A stretch of 43,122 nucleotides of DNA from Bacteroidota bacterium. GTDB taxonomy: Bacteria > Bacteroidota > Ignavibacteria > Ignavibacteriales > Ignavibacteriaceae. Position numbers and translations under genes: made by a program. The stretch covers positions 1 through 43,122 of the forward strand of contig JAMCWE010000262.1 of the NCBI GenBank assembly GCA_023475265.1, written 5' to 3'. The notes under the pieces are model-generated. The model saw only the letters and a program-made list of their open reading frames with translations. It ran no database searches and was not told the origin of the DNA. This document shows positions 33,652 through 41,178 of the stretch, in pieces. Position 1 is the first letter of the stretch. Every line of letters begins with the position of its first letter.

Positions 33652-35712
33652 ATGGACTTTAAAATTAAAAATTTTTTTTATCCTAAATCAATTTGCATTG
33701 CAGGCGCATCTTCAAAAGAAAAAAGCATTGGTTATGAACTAGTAAGATCAATAAAAAATTTTGGTTATACTGGAAAAGTTTATCCAATTAATCCAAAAGC
33801 TGATTCAATTCTCGGTTATAAATGTTATAAAAAAATTGAAGATGTTGCTGACCAAATTGATTTGGCAATAGTGGTTGTACCTAAAATTTTTGTAGAAGAA
33901 ACTGTAACAGAAACTCTTAATAAGAAAATTAAGTCGATAATTCTTGTAACGGCAGGATTCAAAGAAGTAAGCAAAGAAGGAGAAGCAGTTGAACAGAAAA
34001 TTTTAGCCAAAGTGAAAAATGCCGGAGCTAAAATGGTTGGACCCAATTGCATGGGTGTTATTACAACTTTTGAGGATGTAAAACTTAATGCAACCTTTGT
34101 TGCTGAAAAGCCGGAAATGGGCAAAACTGCTTTTCTTTCGCAAAGCGGCGCAATCGGAGCCGCAGTTCTAAATTCGCTTAGAGAAACAGATATTAAATTT
34201 GGTCACTTCATTAGCGTTGGAAATAAAGCCGATATTTCCGAAAACGACTTGCTTCAGTTTTGGCAGGAAGATGACAACATTCAAACGTTAACTTTTTATT
34301 TGGAAAGTTTTGTTGATGGTGAATCTTTCTTAAAATATTTTATCGAAGGTAGGATTACAAAACCAGTGATCGTTTTAAAAGCCGGTAGAACTAAAGCCGG
34401 AATGAAAGCTGCATCTTCACACACAGGCGCTTTAGGAAGCAGCGATAAAGTTGTTGATGCAGTCCTCGATCAATTTGGAATTATACGCGCAGAAACGCTG
34501 ACAGAACTTTTTAATACTTCTAAAGGATTTGAAAATTTCCCAAAGCCGATGGGAAATAGAATTGCTGTTGTTACAAATGCCGGCGGCCCCGCAATACTAG
34601 CAGTTGACTCACTTGAAAAAAATAATCTTCAACTTGCAAAATTTTCTGACGAGCCGAAAAGAAAATTAAGGGAAATAGTTCATCCGGAAGGCAGCGTTGA
34701 AAATCCGGTTGATCTACTTCCCGGCGGAACGGCAGAACAATTTAAAATTGTTAATGAAATAATTTCTGAGGATGAAAATGTTGACGCCGTAATTTCAATT
34801 TTTGTTGAACCAGTTATGGTTCCGGCATTTGAGGTTATTGAAAATGTCAATTCAATTGAATCGAACAAGCCGATATTTCAAGTGGTTATGCCTCTGCCTG
34901 AGTTTTGGGAAAATTACAGACATAATTCAAAATTTATGAAACCCCTTTTCAGAAATCCCGAAGATCCTGCAAAAGTAATTTCGAATATTTTGTTTTATCA
35001 TAAAAAATCCGGAAGGAAAAATTGTTTAATTCCAAAGACGAATCAAAATCGTTTTGCCGATGAAATAGGATTTATTTCAAATCAATCAATTCAAAGTCTA
35101 GCGGAGGAATATAATTTCCCCGTAATTGGTTCGCACTTGATCAATGAAAATCAACTAAATAAAATAGCTGAGGAGTTTAACTATCCGGTTGTATTGAAAG
35201 GAATATCGAAAGAAGTTGTTCATAAATCTGAATTGGACACAGTTAAGTTGAATATTAAAAATGCTCACGACCTTTTGATTGCCGCGAAATATGTTTCTAA
35301 AATATTTAAACAAAACAAAATCAGCTTAGAACAATTTCTAATTCAGCCTTTCATAAAAGCAAAGCATGAAATTTTAATCGGCGGATTTAGAGACAATTCA
35401 TTCGGTCCGATGATTATGTTTGGCAGCGGCGGAAAGTATGTTGAAGTTTATGATGACACTTGTTTGAAATCTGCTTACTTAAATGATGATGATGTTGAAG
35501 AAATTATTTCGGGGAGTAAGATCGGGAGAATTCTTAATGGCGTGCGCGGGGAAAAGTCGGTTGATCTTCAAAAGATAAAAAACTTAATCAAATCGTCTGC
35601 ACAGATGATGCTTGATAATCAAAGAATAAGTGAATTTGATTTTAATCCAGTGATAATTACTGAAGATGAGTCGCTCTTTATAGTTGATGCAAGAATAAAA
35701 CTTGCAGATTAG
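33652..35712 (+). CDS. ADP-forming acyl-CoA (acetyl-CoA) synthetase, fused alpha-beta
   Basis: The 686-residue enzyme makes ATP from ADP and phosphate while releasing an acid (such as acetate) from its CoA thioester. The alpha part has the CoA-binding domain (YPKSICIAGASSKEKSIGYELVRS, then FAVVVPK-like IDLAIVVVPKI) and two succinyl-CoA-ligase-like domains (FLSQSGAIGAAV, and SSHTGALGSSDK with the phospho-accepting H257). The beta part (about 460-686) is an ATP-grasp domain with PVVLKGISKEVVHKSELD and LIGGFRDNSFGPMIMFGSGG. Fusion in a single chain is common in bacteria. It is typical of fermentation of amino acids or peptides. It is convergent with AMP nucleosidase, with a six-base gap. Confidence 0.93.
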   Translation: MDFKIKNFFYPKSICIAGASSKEKSIGYELVRSIKNFGYTGKVYPINPKADSILGYKCYKKIEDVADQIDLAIVVVPKIFVEETVTETLNKKIKSIILVTAGFKEVSKEGEAVEQKILAKVKNAGAKMVGPNCMGVITTFEDVKLNATFVAEKPEMGKTAFLSQSGAIGAAVLNSLRETDIKFGHFISVGNKADISENDLLQFWQEDDNIQTLTFYLESFVDGESFLKYFIEGRITKPVIVLKAGRTKAGMKAASSHTGALGSSDKVVDAVLDQFGIIRAETLTELFNTSKGFENFPKPMGNRIAVVTNAGGPAILAVDSLEKNNLQLAKFSDEPKRKLREIVHPEGSVENPVDLLPGGTAEQFKIVNEIISEDENVDAVISIFVEPVMVPAFEVIENVNSIESNKPIFQVVMPLPEFWENYRHNSKFMKPLFRNPEDPAKVISNILFYHKKSGRKNCLIPKTNQNRFADEIGFISNQSIQSLAEEYNFPVIGSHLINENQLNKIAEEFNYPVVLKGISKEVVHKSELDTVKLNIKNAHDLLIAAKYVSKIFKQNKISLEQFLIQPFIKAKHEILIGGFRDNSFGPMIMFGSGGKYVEVYDDTCLKSAYLNDDDVEEIISGSKIGRILNGVRGEKSVDLQKIKNLIKSSAQMMLDNQRISEFDFNPVIITEDESLFIVDARIKLAD

Positions 35713-35718
35713 AATAAA

Positions 35719-36492
35719 TCAATACACAAAATGCTTTATCGCTTCTCCTTTAATTTCCAATTCAGTCATGGCTTCTATTCCGATTTGCAAATGAAGTTTT
35801 GAAAATCTTTCGGTAACTTTTTTGTCAGACTCTTCAGTCTTTATTCCTTCCGGAACGAGCGGCATATCTGAAACTAGAAGTAAAGCACCTCGAGGGATTT
35901 GATTTACCAGTCCGACTATAAATAGCGTCGCGGTTTCCATATCAATGCCGATTGTGTAAAGTGTCTTTAAATATTTTTTAAAACTGTCATCCCATTCCCA
36001 AACTCGCCTGTTGGTTGTATAAATAACTCCGGTTCTATATTCCTGCTTGCGGGCAATGATTTTATCGGATACAAATTTGTGAAGTTTAAATGACGGCATA
36101 GCGGGAACTTCTTTAGGCACGTAATCATTGCTTGTTCCATCGCCTCGAATTGCAGCAATCGGCAGAATGAAATGTCCAATTTCCGTTGATGATTTTAATC
36201 CGCCGCATTTACCCAGAAACAAAACTCCTTTGGGTTTCTTAGCGACTAATAAATCCATTATTGTAGCTGCGTTCGCAGAACCGATACCGAAATTAATGAT
36301 TGTGAGTCCATTTGAATTTGTTGCCGTTTGCATCGGCCGATTAATTCCTTTTACATCGCATTTAAACTGTTCGGCAAAGTCAACAACATAGTTATTGAAA
36401 TTTGTAAGCAAGATATAGTCGCCGAATTCGTCAAGCTTAGTTCCGGTATAACGCGGCAGCCAATTTTTTGCAATGTCTAGTTTAGTTTTCAT
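35719..36492 (-). CDS. amn: AMP nucleosidase
   Basis: The 257-residue protein is of the short AMP nucleosidase type seen in Bacteroidota, a member of the nucleoside phosphorylase superfamily. It hydrolyses AMP to adenine and ribose-5-phosphate. Signatures are IINFGIGSANAATIMDLL, VLFLGKCGGL, AIRGDGTSNDYVP, TNRRVWEWD and the ribose-binding IDMETATLF. LLLVSDMPLVPEG is also typical. Cytoplasmic. The upstream region has an AT-rich dyad (about 36503-36525) but no strong ribosome site. Its product ribose-5-phosphate could be used by RpiB encoded nearby, though in a different operon. Confidence 0.9.
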   Translation of the reverse strand: MKTKLDIAKNWLPRYTGTKLDEFGDYILLTNFNNYVVDFAEQFKCDVKGINRPMQTATNSNGLTIINFGIGSANAATIMDLLVAKKPKGVLFLGKCGGLKSSTEIGHFILPIAAIRGDGTSNDYVPKEVPAMPSFKLHKFVSDKIIARKQEYRTGVIYTTNRRVWEWDDSFKKYLKTLYTIGIDMETATLFIVGLVNQIPRGALLLVSDMPLVPEGIKTEESDKKVTERFSKLHLQIGIEAMTELEIKGEAIKHFVY

Positions 36493-36702
36493 TGAATCAC
36501 TTTTATTTTATTTGAAATAAATAAATCCATAATGTTTGTAAATCTTGAGGGTTAATATCTAAATAGTTAAATGATTTTACAACCGCTTGTGCTTTTCTAA
36601 ACAATATCAAAGTTTAATTTTAAATTAAAATTATTCTCGATAATTAATTTTGAAAGAACTATATTTTCAGCCATCTGAACATTAATTAAAATGGGAGATT
36701 AA
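36493..36702. promoter_or_regulatory. Divergent region between amn and the exported hydrolase operon
   Basis: An AT-rich 210-base interval with a near-palindromic TTTATTTGAAATAAA-like segment close to the amn start. It must contain promoters for both directions. No specific box can be named with confidence. Confidence 0.35.
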
Positions 36703-38397
36703 ATGAAAAAAATTAATAGAAGAAAATTTCTTCAAAGTTCTTCGCTGCTCGGTGTTTCCGCATTGGCTTTCGGCTCAACTACTCTCAACAGATTTTCGCT
36801 CAGATCAAACGGCTTTGATGTCTTAATCAAGAATGGTAAAATAATCGATGGCACCGGCAGAGCGGAATATTCTTCAGACATTGGAATAAAAGATGGAAAG
36901 ATTTTGGCAATCGGTAATTTAAATTCTTCAGACGCACTAAAAATTATTGATGCAAAAGGATTGAAAGCAGTCCCCGGTTTCATTGATATTCATTCGCACA
37001 CTGATGTAGATTTAATTTTAAATCCGAAAGCCGAAAGTAAAATTCGTCAAGGAGTAACTACTGAAGTCACCGGGCAGGACGGTTTTTCATGGGGGCCTCT
37101 CGGCGGTCCTGAGCTTGATAAAACATTGAAAAACTTTAAGGAAGAATATGGCGAAGATTTATCGTGTCGAACATTAAAAGAATTCCTGGATAATTTTTCT
37201 TCAAGAAAATTCTCACCTAATTTAATTACAATGCTTGGATTGGGAACAATCCGGGAAGTTTTTGTAGGATTGGATAACAGGCCGGCAACCAAAGATGAAA
37301 TGAACTTAATGTTTACGGAAGTTGTGAAAGGAATTGAAGCCGGTGCGGTCGGAGTTTCAACTGGATTGGAATACACTCCCGGAAGTTTCGCATCAACTGA
37401 GGAACTAATAGAGCTTTGTAAAGCTGTACCGGAAAAATATCGGCTTTACGCAACTCACATGCGGAATGAAGACGACACGGTTCTTGAAGCAATTGATGAA
37501 GCAATAAAAATTGCAAGGGAATCAGGTTCGCGTCTTCAAATTTCTCATCTCAAAGTTTCCGGCAAATCAAATTGGTATAAAGCCGACGAAGCGTTGGAAA
37601 AAATTGATAAAGCAATTGCAGAAGGAATTGAAGTCCATGCCGACCGCTATCCTTATGTTGCTTATGCTACCGGACTTTCTAATTATTTCCCGCTTTGGTC
37701 GCGGGACGGCGGTACTGAAAAATTTATGGAACGGCTAAAAGATTCTTCGTTAAAAGATAAGATAAAGCAATATGCCGATAAGAAAGCTTCAAATTTGGAC
37801 GGCGATTGGAACGGTATTTTAATCTCCAACATTCCCAAAGATGATATGAGAATTTATCAGGGAAAAACAATTAAGCAAATTGCCGATGAAAACGGTTTAG
37901 ATTATTATGACGCCGCAGTAAAATTAATTTTAGATTCCGAAAACAGTGTTGATATTGTCGGATTTGGAATGGAAGAAAAATCTACGGAAAAAATTATTGC
38001 TCATCCTCGAGTAATGATCGCTTCAGACTACGGTTCTCATGCACCGTATCCGCCAATGAATAAAACAATCGCTCACCCGCGTTCTTATGGAACTTTTCCA
38101 AGATCAATCGCGAAATATGTTCGCGAAAGAAAAATATGTTCACTTGAAGAAATGATAAAGAAGATGACTTCTATGCCGGCAGATAAAATTAATCTTTCTG
38201 ATAGAGGAAGAATAGAAGAAGGTAGAGCCGCAGACGTAGTTCTTTTTGACTACGATAAAATTCAAGACAAAGCAACTTATACTGATCCGCATCAATATCC
38301 GGATGGCATTCCTTATGTAATCGTCAATGGCGAAGTCGTAATACATCAAGGCGAACATACCGGAGCTTTCCCTGGAAAAGTTATTAGAAATTTATAA
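36703..38397 (+). CDS. Tat-exported N-acyl-D-amino-acid deacylase family amidohydrolase
   Basis: The 564-residue amidohydrolase resembles D-aminoacylases, which split N-acyl-D-amino acids. A twin-arginine leader is present (MKKINRRKFLQSSSLLGVSA). The metal site starts in GFIDIHSHTDVDL. The family body includes RQGVTTEVTGQDGFSWGPLG, GAVGVSTGLEYTPGSFAS, YATHMRNEDD, QISHLK and, near the C-terminus, IASDYGSH and the RGRIEEGRAADVVLFD end motif. D-glutamyl or D-aspartyl forms are also possible substrates. It is the first gene of an operon with a peptidase (19-base gap) and a deacetylase, all exported, hinting at the breakdown of peptidoglycan or D-amino-acid-containing peptides. Confidence 0.9.
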   Translation: MKKINRRKFLQSSSLLGVSALAFGSTTLNRFSLRSNGFDVLIKNGKIIDGTGRAEYSSDIGIKDGKILAIGNLNSSDALKIIDAKGLKAVPGFIDIHSHTDVDLILNPKAESKIRQGVTTEVTGQDGFSWGPLGGPELDKTLKNFKEEYGEDLSCRTLKEFLDNFSSRKFSPNLITMLGLGTIREVFVGLDNRPATKDEMNLMFTEVVKGIEAGAVGVSTGLEYTPGSFASTEELIELCKAVPEKYRLYATHMRNEDDTVLEAIDEAIKIARESGSRLQISHLKVSGKSNWYKADEALEKIDKAIAEGIEVHADRYPYVAYATGLSNYFPLWSRDGGTEKFMERLKDSSLKDKIKQYADKKASNLDGDWNGILISNIPKDDMRIYQGKTIKQIADENGLDYYDAAVKLILDSENSVDIVGFGMEEKSTEKIIAHPRVMIASDYGSHAPYPPMNKTIAHPRSYGTFPRSIAKYVRERKICSLEEMIKKMTSMPADKINLSDRGRIEEGRAADVVLFDYDKIQDKATYTDPHQYPDGIPYVIVNGEVVIHQGEHTGAFPGKVIRNL

Positions 38398-38416
38398 ATA
38401 CTAACGGAGGATTTTC

Positions 38417-39697
38417 TTGAAAAAATATTCATTTCTATTGTTGCTTTTTTTATTGGCTTTAGCCGGCTGTTCAGCTACAAAAAAAATCCCAAAAGGATTA
38501 TACTACGATCCTCCTGGCTCAACAATAACAACAAATAAAATCATTACACCCGAACATAAAAGAACGATAACAATTAATTCTTCCGGAATTTCTGAAAGCA
38601 ATGAATTTGACGGCGCAAGATTAAATGATTTTTTTCAAGTTAACGATACGCTTTACCAAGCGGAGATGGAACCTGAAAACGCACCGGTAAATAATTCTGC
38701 ATGGTATTCATTCAAAGTTTGGTCAACTAAACCGCAAACAGTTTGGATTAACCTGAAATATAAAGATGGCAGCCATAGATATCATCCGAAGACTAGCCGC
38801 GACGGATTAAATTGGAAACCGCTTGATTCAACTTTTTACAAAATCGATACAGCCGCAGGCAGTGCGCTGCTTAAACTAAATGTTGACAAAGATACGCTCT
38901 GGATTTCCGGTCAAGAATTGATGACTTCAAAGGATTATGAAAATTGGATTAATAAAATTCTTGAAAATTCCTTCGCAAAGAAAAAAATTATTGGCTACTC
39001 TTCTCTTGGAAAGCCAATTAACGAATTAGAAATTTCAGAAGCATCTGATTCAGTAGATTATATTGTGTTAACCGGCAGGCAGCATCCTCCGGAAGTAACA
39101 GGGGCGTTTGCTTTGCTTTCGTTTGTGGAAACTATTACTGGAGATTCTGAAACAGCAAAAGAGTTTAGAAAGAAATTTAAGATTTATGTTATACCTTTAA
39201 TGAATCCCGACGGTGTTGATGCTGGCAATTGGCGGCATAATATTCATGGTGTCGATCTAAACCGCGATTGGTATTATTTCAATCAGCCCGAAACGCGAGC
39301 GGTTAAAGATGAAATGTTAAGATTAAAAAACTTATCCGGCAAGATGAAATTTTTTATTGATTTTCATTCAACACAAAAAGATGTTTTTTATATTTCCAAA
39401 AGTGATAGTTTGAATAACTCTGTTCCGCCCGAAATTCGTTTAGCTCATGAACGCGCGTATCATTTAACCAAAGATTGGTTTGCGCAAATTGGAAAATCTT
39501 TTCCGGAGTATTATATCAACATTGATGAATCATTAAATAATCCGAACTCCCCAACTTCGGACGAATGGATTTATAATAATTTTTATTGTCCGGCTTTAAC
39601 CTATGAAATGGGTGACGAAGATAATCGCGGGCAAATTAAAAAGCTTGCTTCTATTGCAGCAACGGAACTAATGAAATTATTATTAAACGAAAAATAA
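38417..39697 (+). CDS. M14-family zinc carboxypeptidase, lipoprotein
   Basis: The 426-residue protein has a lipoprotein signal ending LALAGC, so Cys18 should be lipidated and the enzyme membrane-anchored. After a ~170-residue beta-rich N-terminal region comes the M14 catalytic domain. The zinc ligands are HxxE (GRQHPPEVTG) and the later His in DFHSTQKD, with substrate-binding NR (VDLNRDWYYFNQPET) and the catalytic Glu in ALTYEMGDE. M14 enzymes trim C-terminal residues of peptides; some act on peptidoglycan stems. It has ACGGAGG upstream of a TTG start at 38417 and lies between the D-aminoacylase gene and the deacetylase gene (33 bases before the latter). Confidence 0.88.
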   Translation: MKKYSFLLLLFLLALAGCSATKKIPKGLYYDPPGSTITTNKIITPEHKRTITINSSGISESNEFDGARLNDFFQVNDTLYQAEMEPENAPVNNSAWYSFKVWSTKPQTVWINLKYKDGSHRYHPKTSRDGLNWKPLDSTFYKIDTAAGSALLKLNVDKDTLWISGQELMTSKDYENWINKILENSFAKKKIIGYSSLGKPINELEISEASDSVDYIVLTGRQHPPEVTGAFALLSFVETITGDSETAKEFRKKFKIYVIPLMNPDGVDAGNWRHNIHGVDLNRDWYYFNQPETRAVKDEMLRLKNLSGKMKFFIDFHSTQKDVFYISKSDSLNNSVPPEIRLAHERAYHLTKDWFAQIGKSFPEYYINIDESLNNPNSPTSDEWIYNNFYCPALTYEMGDEDNRGQIKKLASIAATELMKLLLNEK

Positions 39698-39730
39698 ATT
39701 ATCTCATTAAAAATTATGTAAGGTTATATC

Positions 39731-40618
39731 ATGAAAAAATATTTTGTACTTTTTATTCTTATGATCATAGTTTCATATTCAAATAATTATTCACAAGATC
39801 AATGTTCTATGAAAGAATTATTAATAAGATGCGATGATATTGGGATGTGCCACTCAGTTAATCTGGCGGTAGAAAAAGTTGTAAAAACCGGAATACCATT
39901 TTCTGCTTCGGTTATGTTTGTATGCCCGTGGTATCAGGAAGCGGTTGATATTCTGAAGGATCATCCGCAAGTAACGGTTGGTATTCATCTGACTCTAAAT
40001 GCTGAATGGAAAAATTATAGGTGGGGCCCGGTTTCCGGTAAATCGGCAGTACCGAGTCTTGTTGACAGCTTGGGATATTTCTTTCCATCAAGAGCGGCAT
40101 TCGAAGCGAATCATCCGAAGCTAGAAGAAATTGAGAAAGAACTTCGCGCACAAATAGAAAGAGCAATTCACAGCGGATTGAATATTAAATACGTTGATTA
40201 CCACATGAGCACTGCTGTTGATAAGCCTGAGTACCGCGCAATTTTAGAAAAGCTCGCCAACGAATATCATCTAGGAATTTCTCGATACTTTGGTGAGAAA
40301 GATATTCCGAATATGTATTCCGATCCAATTGAAAGCAAGGCCGACAGCCTTTATAAAACTCTTTCAAACATAAATTCTGATCAAGTTAATTTGTTGGTTT
40401 GCCATATTGGTGTTGATAATCCGGAACTTCAAGCGATGACGGATTTAAATCCATTCGGTCCAAAAGAGATGAGCAAGAACAGGCAGGCAGAATTAAGTGC
40501 AATAATCTCTCCAAAATTTCTTGATGCAGTAAAAGTTAATCATATTATGCTGATCAATTATGCTCAGCTTATTTCAAAAGTTGTATTGAAAAATATGAAG
40601 AGGCCAGCGGAGAATTAA
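39731..40618 (+). CDS. Exported YdjC/ChbG-family carbohydrate deacetylase
   Basis: The 295-residue product has a signal peptide (MKKYFVLFILMIIVSYSNNYSQ) and a YdjC-type domain. The first metal motif is LLIRCDDIGMCHSVN (D35, D36), then GIHLTLNAEW and VDYHMSTAVDKPEY supply the histidines. Family members remove acetyl groups from N-acetylated sugars (ChbG acts on chitobiose; HpnK is another branch). Export suggests it works on oligosaccharides in the periplasm. It is the last gene of the three-gene operon; the region after it has no simple terminator but holds repeat array II. Confidence 0.85.
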   Translation: MKKYFVLFILMIIVSYSNNYSQDQCSMKELLIRCDDIGMCHSVNLAVEKVVKTGIPFSASVMFVCPWYQEAVDILKDHPQVTVGIHLTLNAEWKNYRWGPVSGKSAVPSLVDSLGYFFPSRAAFEANHPKLEEIEKELRAQIERAIHSGLNIKYVDYHMSTAVDKPEYRAILEKLANEYHLGISRYFGEKDIPNMYSDPIESKADSLYKTLSNINSDQVNLLVCHIGVDNPELQAMTDLNPFGPKEMSKNRQAELSAIISPKFLDAVKVNHIMLINYAQLISKVVLKNMKRPAEN

Positions 40619-40840
40619 AATTATTTTCTCTTATCGTAATTGATTAAACTCTTCCTCATTTTTACTTAAATAATTCGGGAAGAGTATCTAAGCAGAAAAA
40701 TATTTATCTCACTTTTTTGACGCTATTCCTTTTCCCAAATTCCTCAGGCAAGTTCGGGAATTCTCAACGGGAATAAACTTTGGTTTAAAATCCATTGATA
40801 ATTCCATCTAAGATTTATATTAATTAATTCATTAATTACT
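40619..40840. other. Non-coding region before array II
   Basis: About 220 bases of mostly AT-rich sequence. Part of it (40744-40840) may contain worn-out copies of the 21-bp unit, but phase is lost. I see no gene; the reading frames here lack ribosome sites. Confidence 0.4.
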
Positions 40841-41091
40841 GAAAATTCACTTTCGGCTGGTAGAAATGCTCTTTCGGGGATTGGAAATGGATTTTCGCCT
40901 GTTCGAAGACCTCCTTCGCCGGCGAAGATGCTCTTCCGGAGGGCGAAAAGGCTCAACGGTGTGACGAAAAAGCATACCGAACGAGCGAAAAGGCTTAAAG
41001 GTGTGACGAAAATTCACATCGACAGGGCGAAAAGCATTATCGAAGAGGCGAAACTGCACATAGATGTGACGAATAAGTTATTTTAAATGGA
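40841..41091. repeat. Degenerate 21-bp tandem array II
   Basis: The anchor GAAA/GAAG/GAAT occurs at 40841, 40863, 40884, 40905, 40924, 40945, 40966, 40987, 41008, 41029, 41050 and 41071. The last eight are exactly 21 bp apart; earlier steps are 22, 21, 21 and 19. A typical later unit begins CGAAAAGGCTTAAAGGTGTG. The first five units each contain a small dyad such as GAAA-N5-TTTC or CGAA-N7-TTCG. GC content is well above the flanks. A minus-strand frame (40847-41059) reads as seven-residue repeats with Phe-Arg, but it starts at GTG with no ribosome site. Not a CRISPR array. Function unknown. Confidence 0.8.
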
Positions 41092-41162
41092 ATTTTGGAA
41101 TAATGGAATGTCGTATAAATTGTTAGTTCTTTCATACATCATTCCAAAACTCCAATATTCCA
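41088..41162. repeat. Imperfect palindrome (TTGGAATAATGGAATG type)
   Basis: The 23 bases at 41088-41110 pair with 41140-41162 with four mismatches. TTGGAATAATGGAATG on one side faces CATTCC and CCAATATTCCA on the other. It lies between array II and the stop of the minus-strand protease gene, 17 bases from that stop, so it may end the protease transcript. Similar TGGAATATTGGAA-type sequences are, to my recollection, frequent intergenic repeats in such genomes. Confidence 0.7.
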
Positions 41163-41178
41163 AATTCTTCGAGTCTAT

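Noticed and set aside
40744-40956. Minus-strand 70-codon frame overlapping array II
   Set aside because: TTG start, no ribosome site, overlaps the other repeat-derived frame; treated as a by-product of the array.
40847-41059. Minus-strand 70-codon frame with Phe-Arg heptads across array II
   Set aside because: It begins at a GTG with no ribosome site, the heptads follow automatically from the 21-bp DNA period, and a second frame across the same DNA shows an equally regular pattern.
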